Source of the DNA: Prochlorococcus sp. AG-436-C13
GTDB taxonomy: Bacteria; Cyanobacteriota; Cyanobacteriia; PCC-6307; Cyanobiaceae
Length of the DNA: 64,000 nucleotides
Direction: 5' to 3'
Assembly (NCBI GenBank): GCA_003212695.1
Contig: QCPC01000002.1
Coordinates: 1 to 64,000, forward strand
Positions 37,201 through 48,031 of the stretch are shown here, in pieces. The translations under genes and the position numbers were made by a program. The notes beneath the pieces were generated by a model. The model ran no database searches and was not told the origin of the DNA. It saw nothing but the letters and a program-made list of their open reading frames with translations. Within the stretch, counting starts at the first letter, position 1. The number at the start of each line of letters is the position of its first letter.

Positions 37201-37222
37201 TTTTGTAGCGGTTGCTACAAAA
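37201..37222 (-). promoter_or_regulatory. Candidate NtcA box
   Basis: TTTTGTAGCGGTTGCTACAAAA, perfect 9-bp arms containing GTA-N8-TAC (37205-37218), directly upstream of the riboswitch. Confidence 0.65.
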
Positions 37223-37405
37223 TCATTCTTATGCTTGCTCTCTTTACCTGGAGTTCATTTTGATACAAAGATGTATTTTTTTTAGATTTAATTAATATTC
37301 TCAGCTATATGCTTCATTGTTTAAGTATTCTTTAGGAGGAAGCACTAGTCAATTGATAGCAATTTGGTTGGCTGTTCTCTTTAGTTCTATGAAAATTCTT
37401 AGAAG

Positions 37406-37663
37406 ATGAAAGCTTTTTTATTTTTTCTTGGATCAGCAATTAGGTGGATGGGTTCAGAGCCAAGAAGGTTTTTGTATTTTCATTTGTATTTAACTTGCGT
37501 CTATTTTTTTACTTATTTTGCTAAATCAGGATCAACAGATATTTATCGATTGATATTCACGGTTGGAGTAATAACTCCTGTTTTTATTTCTATTAGCAAA
37601 GGACTTCCCTTGGACTGTTTGAATTTTGATGCAGCAGTAAAGAAAGAGTTTCCCAATTCCTAG
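37406..37663 (+). CDS. Small membrane protein, 85 aa
   Basis: Hydrophobic ORF MKAFLFFLGSAIRWMGSEPRRFLYFHLYLTCVYFFTYF. Confidence 0.6.
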   Translation: MKAFLFFLGSAIRWMGSEPRRFLYFHLYLTCVYFFTYFAKSGSTDIYRLIFTVGVITPVFISISKGLPLDCLNFDAAVKKEFPNS

Positions 37664-37681
37664 GCCAGTAAGCTTTTCTGC

Positions 37682-37927
37682 TTAAAGCACTTGAATTACT
37701 TCACTTACTTCTGGAATCATTTCACAAAGCTTTCTTTCTATACCCATTTTCAGGGTCATTGTGCTACTTGGACAGCTCCCGCAGGCTCCCTGTAGGCGAA
37801 CTTTGACTATTGGGCCATCTATTTCCACAACCTCTACATTTCCTCCATCTGCTAGGAGGAATGGTCTCAATTCATCTAAGACTTTTTCTACGTTTTCGTG
37901 GGTTAGTGCCATGGATTCGTTTTCCAT
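37682..37927 (-). CDS. NifU-like Fe-S scaffold (NFU domain)
   Basis: [52 protein letters not shown]. Confidence 0.95.
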   Translation of the reverse strand: MENESMALTHENVEKVLDELRPFLLADGGNVEVVEIDGPIVKVRLQGACGSCPSSTMTLKMGIERKLCEMIPEVSEVIQVL

Positions 37928-37999
37928 ATAAGTTAGATATATTTTGAATTAGACTTAGCCTACTAATTAACTGATCTAATAGGAAGGGTTTAGGTTGTT

Positions 38000-39490
38000 T
38001 TGGCATTCTCCGATTCTCTAGGTTCAGAATCTCAATTTGATGCAGTCTTAGTTGGTGCTGGAATAATGAGTTCCACATTGGCAGTACTGCTTCATGAATT
38101 AGAACCTGATATGAGAATTCTTATTATTGAAAGATTGCAGGCTCCAGCTTTAGAAAGTAGTGCTGCAATTAATAACTCTGGTACTGGTCATGCGGCTAAT
38201 TGTGAATTTAATTACACACCTCTTAATCCAGATGGAAGCATTAATATTCAAAAAGCACTTGAAATTAATCATTCCTTTGAAACAAGCTTGGAGTTTTGGG
38301 CTTCTTTGACAGAATTGCAACGGATATCACCATCAAAATTTTTGCATGTTTTGCCTCACATTAGTTTCGTTTGGCGTGAAGAAGATATTGTTTTCTTGAG
38401 AGAGCGTTATACACGCTTGCGTACAGAAACTCCTTTTAAAGATATGGAATGGAGTGAAGATAAAGAGGAACTAAAAGAATGGATCCCTTTGATTATGAAT
38501 GGTAGGAATTGTAATGAGAAAGTTGCTGCAACACGCATGAATCGAGGAACGGACATTGATTTTGGCTCTTTAACCTCTTCTTATTTGAACGAACTAATTC
38601 AATCTGGAGCTGTAGAGTTGAGATTATCTACTGAAGTTGTCGATATTCAAAAGTCTAATAGAGATTCATGGCGCCTTTCATTAGCTAATAAAACAGAAAC
38701 TTATTGTGTTAAATCTCCTTTTCTTTTTTTGGGAGCTGGGGGAGGTGCATTGAGTTTGTTGCAGAAATCAGGCATACCTGAGTCTAATATCTATGGGGGG
38801 TTCCCAGTAAGTGGTCAGTGGTTGGTTTGCAATGATCCAAGCGTTACTAAGAAACATAATGCAAAAGTGTATGGTAAAAGTGCATTAGGAGCCCCCCCTA
38901 TGTCAGTTCCTCATTTAGATACAAGGTGGGTGAGTGGTGAAAGGTCTCTATTGTTTGGACCTTTTGCAGGAGCTAATACTAAGTTTTTAAAGAACGGATC
39001 TAATATTGATTTTTTTCGATCTATAAATCTTCGGAATTTTTCACCTATGGTTCAAGCTGGTATTGAAAACTTTGATTTGATTAAGTATCTTCTTAGTCAA
39101 ATTCAACTTAATCATACAGCTAAGATAGATTCCTTGAAGACCTTTTTCCCAGAGGCCAAGTCAAAGGACTGGAGCTTGGCAATAGCAGGTCAGAGAGTAC
39201 AGATTGTTAAGAAGACATCTCACGGAGGTGTGCTTAAGATGGGAACAGAAGTAGTTACATCTTCTGATGGATCTTTGGCTGCTTTATTGGGGGCATCACC
39301 AGGAGCAAGTACTGCTGTATCAATTATGTTGGAAGTTCTTAAGCGATGTTGGAGTGAAAAAATGTCTACATATTATTGGCAAAACCGATTAAGACAATTA
39401 GTACCTAGTTTTCAATTAGATGTTAATACGGATAAATCATTACTTGATAAGATTCGTTTGCGCACTGATTCCCTACTTGGATTGAGTTGA
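38000..39490 (+). CDS. mqo: Malate:quinone oxidoreductase
   Basis: [50 protein letters not shown]. Confidence 0.95.
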   Translation: MAFSDSLGSESQFDAVLVGAGIMSSTLAVLLHELEPDMRILIIERLQAPALESSAAINNSGTGHAANCEFNYTPLNPDGSINIQKALEINHSFETSLEFWASLTELQRISPSKFLHVLPHISFVWREEDIVFLRERYTRLRTETPFKDMEWSEDKEELKEWIPLIMNGRNCNEKVAATRMNRGTDIDFGSLTSSYLNELIQSGAVELRLSTEVVDIQKSNRDSWRLSLANKTETYCVKSPFLFLGAGGGALSLLQKSGIPESNIYGGFPVSGQWLVCNDPSVTKKHNAKVYGKSALGAPPMSVPHLDTRWVSGERSLLFGPFAGANTKFLKNGSNIDFFRSINLRNFSPMVQAGIENFDLIKYLLSQIQLNHTAKIDSLKTFFPEAKSKDWSLAIAGQRVQIVKKTSHGGVLKMGTEVVTSSDGSLAALLGASPGASTAVSIMLEVLKRCWSEKMSTYYWQNRLRQLVPSFQLDVNTDKSLLDKIRLRTDSLLGLS

Positions 39491-39575
39491 TTAGTTTATG
39501 CATCATTTTTATTAGATAAGATGTTCATTCTTTCGCTAAAGAGTAACAGCAAAAAACTTAGTTTCCTGAACACAC

Positions 39576-41384
39576 ATGACTGATGTACCTATTTCGAGAT
39601 TGCGCAATTTCTGCATAATTGCACATATAGATCATGGTAAATCAACCTTGGCAGATAGGCTATTACAGGAAACAGGGACCGTTTCTTCTAGAGATATGCA
39701 GGAGCAGTTTTTAGATAATATGGACCTTGAAAGAGAAAGAGGTATAACAATTAAGTTGCAAGCGGCAAGAATGAACTATTCCGCTAATGATGGTCAGAAA
39801 TATGTGCTTAATTTAATAGATACACCGGGACATGTTGACTTCTCTTATGAAGTTAGCCGCTCTTTGCAAGCATGTGAAGGTGCTTTGCTGGTAGTAGATG
39901 CTAGTCAGGGGGTTGAAGCTCAGACATTAGCAAATGTTTATTTAGCACTTGAGAATGATCTTGAAATTATTCCAGTATTAAACAAAGTAGATCTGCCTGG
40001 ATCTGACCCAGAAAGAATTAAACAAGAAATTGAAGCAATTATTGGATTAGATACAACGAATGCAATTGCATGTTCTGCAAAAACAGGAATAGGCATTTCA
40101 GAAATTCTTCAGGCAGTCGTTGATCGCATACCTCCTCCTAAAGATTTACTAGAAGAGTCAACTAGAGCATTGATTTTTGATTCATATTACGACCCTTATA
40201 GAGGGGTAATCGTTTACTTTCGTGTTATAGCTGGAAGGATTTCATCTAGAGATAAAGTTCTTCTAATGGCTAGTAAACAGAGTTATGAGCTCGATGAGAT
40301 TGGTATAATGGCTCCAGATCAGAGCAAAGTAAAAGATTTGCATGCCGGTGAAGTTGGTTACTTAGCAGCATCAATCAAAGCAGTTGCTGATGCACGTGTA
40401 GGAGATACCATCACACTTTTAAATGATCCGGCACAAGAGCCTTTACCGGGATATACAGAAGCAAAACCCATGGTGTTTTGTGGGCTTTTCCCTACTGATG
40501 CAGATCAGTATCCCGACTTGAGGGAAGCTTTAGATAAGCTCCAGCTTTCAGATGCTGCCTTGAAATATGAACCTGAAACAAGTAGTGCGATGGGATTTGG
40601 TTTTCGTTGTGGATTCCTAGGGTTGCTTCATATGGAAATAGTTCAAGAAAGATTGGAGCGCGAATACGACCTTGATCTAATAGTGACGGCTCCATCAGTA
40701 ATTTATCAGGTGAATATGCTTAATGGAGAAGTTCTCTTGGTTGATAATCCAGCGATTTTGCCTGACCCACAGAAGCGTGAATCTATTGAAGAACCATATG
40801 TTCGAATAGAAATTTATGCGCCAAATGAATACAATGGAACTTTAATGGGACTATGTCAGGATCGTCGAGGTGATTTTGTAGATATGAAGTTTATAACTAC
40901 TGATAGAGTAACCTTGGTTTATGAAATCCCATTAGCAGAAGTTGTCACAGATTTCTTTGATCAAATGAAGAGTAGAACCAAGGGATATGCATCTATGGAA
41001 TATCACTTGATTGGATACAGAAAAAATGATTTAGTTAGACTGGACGTGTTAATCAATGCAGAAAGAGCTGACCCTCTGACGACTATCGTTCATAGGGAAA
41101 AGGCTTATAGCGTTGGTAGAGGCCTAGTAGAAAAATTAAAAGAGCTTATCCCTAAACAACAATTTAAAATCCCTTTGCAGGCATCAATTGGAAGTAGGGT
41201 TATTGCAAGTGAAAGCATCAGTGCCTTAAGAAAAGATGTTTTAGCAAAGTGCTATGGCGGAGATATTTCACGGAAGAAAAAATTGCTTAAGAAACAAGCA
41301 AAAGGTAAGAAAAGGATGAAATCCATGGGGAAGGTAGATGTCCCTCAGGAAGCATTTATGGCAGTACTTAAATTAAATAATTAG
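39576..41384 (+). CDS. lepA: Elongation factor 4
   Basis: [33 protein letters not shown]-terminal [27 protein letters not shown]. Confidence 0.98.
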   Translation: MTDVPISRLRNFCIIAHIDHGKSTLADRLLQETGTVSSRDMQEQFLDNMDLERERGITIKLQAARMNYSANDGQKYVLNLIDTPGHVDFSYEVSRSLQACEGALLVVDASQGVEAQTLANVYLALENDLEIIPVLNKVDLPGSDPERIKQEIEAIIGLDTTNAIACSAKTGIGISEILQAVVDRIPPPKDLLEESTRALIFDSYYDPYRGVIVYFRVIAGRISSRDKVLLMASKQSYELDEIGIMAPDQSKVKDLHAGEVGYLAASIKAVADARVGDTITLLNDPAQEPLPGYTEAKPMVFCGLFPTDADQYPDLREALDKLQLSDAALKYEPETSSAMGFGFRCGFLGLLHMEIVQERLEREYDLDLIVTAPSVIYQVNMLNGEVLLVDNPAILPDPQKRESIEEPYVRIEIYAPNEYNGTLMGLCQDRRGDFVDMKFITTDRVTLVYEIPLAEVVTDFFDQMKSRTKGYASMEYHLIGYRKNDLVRLDVLINAERADPLTTIVHREKAYSVGRGLVEKLKELIPKQQFKIPLQASIGSRVIASESISALRKDVLAKCYGGDISRKKKLLKKQAKGKKRMKSMGKVDVPQEAFMAVLKLNN

Positions 41385-41431
41385 TATTTTAAATAAGAAA
41401 AACTTTGCTTTTTGACTTTTCGTAGATGTGT

Positions 41432-41647
41432 TTATAAATAAGGAACGCTTGGGGATTGGTTTAAAGATAATCTATTGGGATTTGTTTTTAAACTTTGATC
41501 ATATCCTTCATTCTTGCTAATATTTGTCCATATTAGCGCAGCTATTATTAATATTGAGATAGCTATAGTTAGTTCTCCAACAGTTAGTCCTTGATCTTTT
41601 GGGAGCATGGTTTTTCTTGATTTCATATATATAAGCGCTAGTTGCAT
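41432..41647 (-). CDS. Small type IV prepilin-like protein
   Basis: MLPKDQG|LTVGELTIAISILIIAALIW: prepilin-peptidase-like site with Glu at +5 and hydrophobic helix. Confidence 0.6.
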   Translation of the reverse strand: MQLALIYMKSRKTMLPKDQGLTVGELTIAISILIIAALIWTNISKNEGYDQSLKTNPNRLSLNQSPSVPYL

Positions 41648-41691
41648 AAAAAATCTACCCTTTATTATGCTTTTAGAGATGAATTTTTTAC

Positions 41692-42552
41692 TTGAGGTAC
41701 CTTTCTTTTTGGAGACGCCAAAATACTAAAAAACTTTCAAGCAAAATGGCAGTATGGGGAATTGCATTGTTGGGCGCTTATTTAATTGCTGCTTTACTAA
41801 CACCACTGTTAATCGATTTGAATATAGTTCCAGATGGTAAATTGGGACTTGATAGCCCTATGTACTCTGCTCCATCCTTGGAACATTGGTGTGGGACTGA
41901 TCGACTAGGCAGAGACGTATGTGTTAGGACCTTGCAGGGGACAAGTGTAGCGTTGCAAGTGGTACTCTTGGCTGTTGGCTTCGCTGTGATTATAGGTGTG
42001 CCCCTGGGAATTATTAGCGGCTACCTAGGTGGAACTATTGATAGGTTAATGGTATTGATAATGGAGACTTTGTATACTGTCCCTGTTTTGCTTCTATCAG
42101 TGGTGATAGCGTTCCTTCTTGGTAGAGGTGTTGTAAATGCTGCTATAGCTCTATGTGTTGTATATATTCCTCAATATTTTAGGGTTGTTCGTAATCAAAC
42201 TGCGCAGGTTAAAACAGAGCTTTATGTAGAAGCTGCGAGAGCTATAGGGGCAGGTCCTCTATGGATAATGAGAAGATATCTGTTGAAAAATGTAATGACA
42301 TCTATACCAGTGCTTTTGACCTTAAATGCTGCTGATGCAGTTCTTGTGTTAGGAGGACTCGGTTTCCTCGGACTGGGCTTGCCGGAAACTATCCCTGAAT
42401 GGGGCAGTGATTTAAACATGGCATTAGATGCAGTGCCAATAGGGATCTGGTGGACAGCTTTATATCCAGGTATTGCAATGTTTGGATTGGTCATTTCCCT
42501 TTCTTTAATTGGAGAAGCGCTGGAAGATTTACTGAATGGGGGAACTGATTGA
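41692..42552 (+). CDS. ABC transporter permease (DppC/OppC family)
   Basis: WCGTDRLGRDVCVRTLQGTSVAL; EAARAIGAGPLWIMRRYLLKN. Confidence 0.9.
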   Translation: MRYLSFWRRQNTKKLSSKMAVWGIALLGAYLIAALLTPLLIDLNIVPDGKLGLDSPMYSAPSLEHWCGTDRLGRDVCVRTLQGTSVALQVVLLAVGFAVIIGVPLGIISGYLGGTIDRLMVLIMETLYTVPVLLLSVVIAFLLGRGVVNAAIALCVVYIPQYFRVVRNQTAQVKTELYVEAARAIGAGPLWIMRRYLLKNVMTSIPVLLTLNAADAVLVLGGLGFLGLGLPETIPEWGSDLNMALDAVPIGIWWTALYPGIAMFGLVISLSLIGEALEDLLNGGTD

Positions 42553-42591
42553 TGATTGGCTATCTCTACAAGACATTTTTTGCTGTATTGA

Positions 42592-43281
42592 TTAGCACCT
42601 AAACTTACTTGTTCTTGGAAGACTTTCTAAGATTTCCCCGTTTGTTCCAAGTTTAGGGTAATTACGTCCCTCATCCCTACACCATTTTGCTACTTCAGGG
42701 TATGACCATTCGAACAAAGTTTGGTCATAAAGTGCTTCATTCAAACCTTCTCCATCATTTGGAATGACTCCATAGTGCTCCCTCTGCCTCAATGCTTCGA
42801 ATAGAAGTGTTGCTGAGGCTACTGATACATTTAGGGATTGAACCATTCCTCTCATAGGTATAAAAATAGATTCATCTACTGACTTTAATGCTGAATCACT
42901 TAAGCCCCATTTCTCAGCTCCCATAAGAAATGCTGTGGGTTGTCTATAGTCAGGGAGGCGATAGTCTTTTGCGCTTGCATTTAGGCTAGTACCATATAAA
43001 ATAAATCCTTGCTCCTTTAAATATCCAATAGCGAGTTCAATGCTCTCATGCTTTTTGAGCTTTACCCATTTTTGACTTCCCTGAGCTGTGCTATTGAATG
43101 TAGGTATTGCACTTTCTTTTGAGATTGCATGTGCTTCTAGGACTCCAACAGCATCACAAGTTCGTAAAATGGCAGAGAGGTTATGCGGCTTTTCTACTTC
43201 CTCAATCAAAATTGTGAGATTTGACATTCGACGATTTAGGACATGTTTTATTCGTTTAAACCTACGTGGTAAAAGCGGCAT
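42592..43281 (-). CDS. trmH: TrmH-like tRNA/rRNA methyltransferase (SpoU family)
   Basis: LTILIEEVEKPHNLSAILRTCDAVGVLEAHAI; FLMGAEKWGLSDSAL; SLNVSVASATLLFEALRQR. Confidence 0.9.
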   Translation of the reverse strand: MPLLPRRFKRIKHVLNRRMSNLTILIEEVEKPHNLSAILRTCDAVGVLEAHAISKESAIPTFNSTAQGSQKWVKLKKHESIELAIGYLKEQGFILYGTSLNASAKDYRLPDYRQPTAFLMGAEKWGLSDSALKSVDESIFIPMRGMVQSLNVSVASATLLFEALRQREHYGVIPNDGEGLNEALYDQTLFEWSYPEVAKWCRDEGRNYPKLGTNGEILESLPRTSKFRC

Positions 43282-43639
43282 TGGATAAAAATGAGAATGT
43301 TGGTCTGGTGCTTTCTCTCGAACTATTATAGTTCCTTGCCTAAATAGACTTGTGGATGGATTTATCCATAAGCCCTTTGCTAAATGAGAATCTTTAATAG
43401 ATCTTCGTTATGTGATTTCTATAAATTAAAAGAATAAGTAGGTTATTTTAATTGGATTTTTTTGAAGAGTAATTTCTTTACATATAAGGATGTCTTTCTA
43501 TTTTGGTTTTTATACAGTAATAACTTATTAAAAATTATCTTTAATTAATTAGTAATTAACACTTGATTTAAATTGAACTACTAGGATATTAGAATATAGG
43601 AGGAAAATAATCGTTCTAGAAAAAGGCTATAAGGAAGGC

Positions 43640-44944
43640 TTGCAATCTCGGTTTGCGGCATGGGAGATACTCCAAGAAGTAGCACGAGGAGCTTATTCTG
43701 AGGTTGCGATTGATCGCGCATTTCGTAAATATGATTTGAGCGAAATGGACAAAGCACTTGCTACAGAAATAGCTTGTGGATCAATACGCCAACGTAAGTT
43801 TTTAGATTGCTGGATCGACTCTCTAGCTAAAACTCCTGCACTAAAGCAGCCACCTTTACTTCGTTGGTTGTTTCATATAGGTCTATATCAAATATTTTTT
43901 ATGGATAGAATTCCTGTTTCTGCAGTAGTTAATACAAGTGTGGAATTAGCAAAGAAGAAACATTTGGGGCGCCTTGCTTCAGTCGTTAATGCTGTGTTAA
44001 GAAAGGCAATTGGCTTTCATGAAGCCGGAGAAAAGTTTACTTGTGCAAAAGATGAAATGGAGTCTTTTGCCTGTAATTACTCAATTCCCAACTGGCTTGC
44101 GAGGAAATTGATTGCATGGAAAGGTGAGGTTACGGCTGGAAATTTAGCAAAGACATTCAATTGTGTGCCATCAATAGATTTACGTGTTAATCGCCAACGT
44201 GCAGATCTAGAGAATGTTCAAAAAAGACTTAGCAATGTAGGCATAAAAAGCACTACTATAAAAAACTGTCCTTACGGGCTGCATATTGTCTCTGGATCAG
44301 GAGATTTACGAAAATGGCCTGGATATGAACAAGGAGAATGGTCTGTACAGGACCGTTCTGCTCAGTGGGTTGCACCTTTAATGAAGGCATGCCCTGGTGA
44401 GTTGATTCTTGATGCTTGTGCAGCACCCGGAGGTAAAGCTACTCACTTAGCTGAATTGATGACTGATATAGGAGAAATATGGGCTGTAGACTATTCTTCC
44501 ACACGCCTACAAAGAACTAAAAGTAATTCCTCTCGACTGGGCTTAAAGTCTTTAAATTTCTTACAGGCTGATTCAACAGCTCTTTTGGAAAAGATGCCTC
44601 ATTGGAAAGGATGTTTTGATCGTATACTTTTAGATGCACCTTGCTCAGGACTAGGTACTTTGGCTAGGAATCCTGACCTGAGATGGAGGATGTCCCTTGA
44701 AAAAATAAGCACATTAATTACACTTCAATTGAATCTGTTGGAAGGTATTCTTCCATTGTTGAAGTCAGGTGGTAGGGTCGTTTATTCAACTTGTACGATT
44801 AATCCCGATGAGAATGACAATCAAATTAGTAGTTTCCTCTCGCTTCATGATGAGTTAAAACTCAGAGATCAAGCACAGATATGGCCTGGCAGTAAAGAAG
44901 GAGGCGATGGCTTTTATGCTGCAATTATTGACTCTCTTCAATAA
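43640..44944 (+). CDS. rsmB: 16S rRNA m5C methyltransferase RsmB/Sun
   Basis: NusB-like N-terminus; ILDACAAPGGKATHLAELM; LLDAPCSGLGTLARNPDLRW; TTG start. Confidence 0.93.
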   Translation: MQSRFAAWEILQEVARGAYSEVAIDRAFRKYDLSEMDKALATEIACGSIRQRKFLDCWIDSLAKTPALKQPPLLRWLFHIGLYQIFFMDRIPVSAVVNTSVELAKKKHLGRLASVVNAVLRKAIGFHEAGEKFTCAKDEMESFACNYSIPNWLARKLIAWKGEVTAGNLAKTFNCVPSIDLRVNRQRADLENVQKRLSNVGIKSTTIKNCPYGLHIVSGSGDLRKWPGYEQGEWSVQDRSAQWVAPLMKACPGELILDACAAPGGKATHLAELMTDIGEIWAVDYSSTRLQRTKSNSSRLGLKSLNFLQADSTALLEKMPHWKGCFDRILLDAPCSGLGTLARNPDLRWRMSLEKISTLITLQLNLLEGILPLLKSGGRVVYSTCTINPDENDNQISSFLSLHDELKLRDQAQIWPGSKEGGDGFYAAIIDSLQ

Positions 44945-46778
44945 CATTGTTATTTACTAATCTGTGTGATGAGGACCTTTCAGGAAAATTTATTATTTCC
45001 AAATCATTAGAAATTTTTAACATAAACTGTTTCCATGCAAATGCTGCATCACCACTACTACCTTTGATCGGTGAGTTGTCATCTTTGCCAAACCAAATAC
45101 TGGTTGTTAGTTGTGGTATAGAACCAATAAACCAAAGGTCTCTATTCCCTTCTGAAGTCCCTGTTTTACCTGCAACTTGCCGATTGTCTAAGAAGGCAGC
45201 TCTCCCAGAACCCTCAGCAACTACTTCCCTGAGCATCAAGTTCATTGTATCAGCCGCTTGAATAGAAAGAGCTCTTAGATGATCTTTTTGGTTTTTAGGA
45301 TGGATCCAGATGATCTCATTATTTGGGCCTATGATTTTTTCAATCGCAGATGGCTTAATATATATTCCTCTATTTGTAATGCCTGCATAGGCTGCAGTCA
45401 TGTTAAGTACACTTTCTTCATGTGCACCAATTGCTAATGGGTAAAAACGTCCTAACTTTCGTTCTTTCCCAACCCCAAGTCTATTTGCAGTAGATATTAC
45501 CTTCTCAAAGCCTACTTTTGCTAATAAATCTACAGCAACTGTATTCAAAGAATGCGTAAATGCATTTGCAATTGAGACTTCCCCATAGTACCTGTCACCA
45601 AAGTTTTTAGGGCAATATCCATACCAGCATCTTGGTGTATCGTAAAGGATGTCTTCTGGTTTGTAACCACTCTCAATAGCAGCGATATAAGTAAATATTT
45701 TAAAAGTTGAACCAGGAGACCTTAATGCTTGTGCCGCTCTATTGAATTGATTTTCATTAAAGTCCTTACCTCCTAAAAGCACTCTAATAAGGCCGCTGCT
45801 AGGTTCGACAGAGACTATTGCAGCCTCTGCATTTATGGGACTCTGATTTCTAATTATATCTCTTGCTTTTAATTGCCAATCAAGATTAAGACTTGTGTGA
45901 ACCTTTAGGCCGCCAATTTCTAGTTGCTCTTTTGAGAGTAGGTGAGGTAGTTCTTGCTCTACATAGCTTGAGAAAAAAGGGGCTTCGCTTATCAAATACT
46001 TTGGAGTAGCAGGCTCAAGATTTAGAGGTCGTCTAAGGGCTATAGACAATTCAGAATCAGAGATGAAATTCTCCAGCCTCATTTTTTGTAAAACTATTGC
46101 TCTTCGTTTTAAGGCTAAATCAGCATTTACTAGTGGAGAGTAGAGTGAGGGAGCAGGCGCTAGTCCAGCTATTAGAGCAGCTTCTTCTAGTTTGAGTAGA
46201 TCAGGTGTTTTTTTGAAATATACCCATGCTGCATCTGCAATGCCATATGCATTGGAACCTAAATAAACGTTATTTAGGTATTGTCCAATAATTTCTTCTT
46301 TTGATAAGTTCCTTTCAAGTTTAAAAGCAAGAGCAATTTCATTGAGTTTCCTTTTTAAGGTTCTATCCTGGCTTAGAAAGATTATTCTTGCTAACTGTTG
46401 TGTAATTGTACTTCCTCCTTGAACAATAGACCTTTCTTTTATATTCGTAAGCGTTGCCCGACCTATACTCCAGAAATCTACTCCTGTATGCTTATAAAAA
46501 CGCCTATCTTCAGCAGCTATAAATGCTTTTTTAATGAGATCAGGCATCTCGTCGGGCTTGATTTTTTCACGTGTTACAGGTCCTAGCTTCTGAATGATTT
46601 TTCCTTTAGATGATAGCAATTCAATAGTTCCTGTACGACTAAATATATTGACTTTGCTTGTTGGCGGTAAGAGATGATCTATTGACTTGCTTATCCACCT
46701 CTCTGTAATTGCTGTTAGTGAGCCTATAGCTATTGCGCTAGTTGCTAATAATATAAATGTTTGAAAACGACGGCTCAC
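44925..46778 (-). CDS. Penicillin-binding protein 1A-like transglycosylase/transpeptidase
   Basis: AAEDRRFYKHTGVDFWSIGRA...QGGSTITQQLAR; RSPGSTFKIFTYIAAI; VAGKTGTSEGNRD. Confidence 0.95.
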   Translation of the reverse strand: MSRRFQTFILLATSAIAIGSLTAITERWISKSIDHLLPPTSKVNIFSRTGTIELLSSKGKIIQKLGPVTREKIKPDEMPDLIKKAFIAAEDRRFYKHTGVDFWSIGRATLTNIKERSIVQGGSTITQQLARIIFLSQDRTLKRKLNEIALAFKLERNLSKEEIIGQYLNNVYLGSNAYGIADAAWVYFKKTPDLLKLEEAALIAGLAPAPSLYSPLVNADLALKRRAIVLQKMRLENFISDSELSIALRRPLNLEPATPKYLISEAPFFSSYVEQELPHLLSKEQLEIGGLKVHTSLNLDWQLKARDIIRNQSPINAEAAIVSVEPSSGLIRVLLGGKDFNENQFNRAAQALRSPGSTFKIFTYIAAIESGYKPEDILYDTPRCWYGYCPKNFGDRYYGEVSIANAFTHSLNTVAVDLLAKVGFEKVISTANRLGVGKERKLGRFYPLAIGAHEESVLNMTAAYAGITNRGIYIKPSAIEKIIGPNNEIIWIHPKNQKDHLRALSIQAADTMNLMLREVVAEGSGRAAFLDNRQVAGKTGTSEGNRDLWFIGSIPQLTTSIWFGKDDNSPIKGSSGDAAFAWKQFMLKISNDLEIINFPERSSSHRLVNNNVIEESQ

Positions 46779-47728
46779 TAAATACTAACAAGTGAACTAT
46801 GACCTATGGCTAAAGCAGTAACTAGCATGCCTAAAATTAAAAAAGGTTGTGCACTTGCTTGGTATTTAACATCAAACTTCAAAGGATCTCTAAGTAGCCA
46901 AATGTCTTGAAAAGTCATTTGTGGAATTATTAATAAAACAAGAATAACTGAGGCTAGATGTTGCCCAATAGATATTAAGACAACGACCATTGCAAGTTGA
47001 AAAATGTCTATCATCCCTGCACTGATAAAACTTGCATTTTTAATTCCAAATGCAACTGGTAAAGATTGAAGGCCCAGGGCTTTATCTCCTTCAACACTTT
47101 TAAAGTCATTGATCACAGCTATGCCTAATCCAGCCAAACTATAGGCAAGGGTTAAAAGAGCAGTCGTCCAAGTAAGTGTTCCAAATAGAGCTTGTCCTGC
47201 CCACCATGGAAGAGCTATATAGCTTGCTCCTAGGGCATAGTTTCCAAGCCATCCATTTTGTTTCAGTTTTAAAGGGGGAGCAGAATATATATAGCTAACG
47301 AATGAACCTCCAAGGGCAAGTAAGAGTACTGAAGGCGTTGTGTGTCCAGCCCAATTATCAAGACAATAAGCTAGACCTAAGCCTGCCAAAAGAAGTATCC
47401 AGATCTGTAGTTTGACTTGAGTAAGGGAAATTGCACCAGATGGTATAGGCCTATTAGGCTCGTTTATAGCATCTATATCCTTGTCATAATAGTCGTTAAT
47501 AGTTTGTGTGTAGCCAGCAAGAAGCGGCCCACTCATTATCATGCAAGAGAAAGATGCCAGTACATTACTCACGCTCCAGTGAAAATTGCCACTAGCAGCG
47601 GCACCACATACTACTCCCCATAACAAAGGAATCCATGTGATTGGCTTCATAAGCTGCAATCGGAGTTTCCAAATGTTTGTAGTTTCTGAACCTCCTTTGA
47701 TACCAAGGAGTTGTCGGGTATCACTCAC
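46778..47728 (-). CDS. chlG: Chlorophyll synthase (geranylgeranyl transferase)
   Basis: UbiA family: YTQTINDYYDKDIDAINEPNRPIPSGAIS; VINDFKSVEGDKALGLQSLPVAFG. Confidence 0.95.
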   Translation of the reverse strand: MSDTRQLLGIKGGSETTNIWKLRLQLMKPITWIPLLWGVVCGAAASGNFHWSVSNVLASFSCMIMSGPLLAGYTQTINDYYDKDIDAINEPNRPIPSGAISLTQVKLQIWILLLAGLGLAYCLDNWAGHTTPSVLLLALGGSFVSYIYSAPPLKLKQNGWLGNYALGASYIALPWWAGQALFGTLTWTTALLTLAYSLAGLGIAVINDFKSVEGDKALGLQSLPVAFGIKNASFISAGMIDIFQLAMVVVLISIGQHLASVILVLLIIPQMTFQDIWLLRDPLKFDVKYQASAQPFLILGMLVTALAIGHSSLVSI

Positions 47729-47739
47729 TTTTTATATCC

Positions 47740-47964
47740 TCAGCTGCGCCCAATTTCATTGTCAAAGAACCAATTTTTTGTTCCATCGGTAAGTGTAACG
47801 ACAAGCCCGACTCCACCACCATCTGTCATTTTGTAGTCCGTTACAGTGGCTCTGGGGTCTGTGGAAAGTTTATCAATTAAATTGCCTGATATGCGATCTT
47901 TAACTTTTTCAAGATCAATCTTGACTCTTGAGCCTATCTTTGTAAGGTTTACTGTCTGTGCCAT
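47740..47964 (-). CDS. Conserved small cyanobacterial protein (DUF2862-like)
   Basis: GSRVKIDLEKVKDRISGNLIDKLSTDPRATVTDYKMTDGGGVGLVVTLTDGTKNWFFDNEI. Confidence 0.8.
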   Translation of the reverse strand: MAQTVNLTKIGSRVKIDLEKVKDRISGNLIDKLSTDPRATVTDYKMTDGGGVGLVVTLTDGTKNWFFDNEIGRS

Positions 47965-48031
47965 GAGCGACCAACTCCTTTGCTTAGTTGTTGGGCAACC
48001 TTAACAGTCGCAGTACTCCAAATTAAATTTT

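Noticed and set aside
43282-43410. Open frame upstream of the trmH ATG (...GLWINPSTSLFRQGTIIVREKAPDQHSHFYPMPLLPRR)
   Set aside because: Frame opens right after a TAA with no convincing ATG/GTG/TTG start and RBS; may be an ancestral N-terminus but not supportable.
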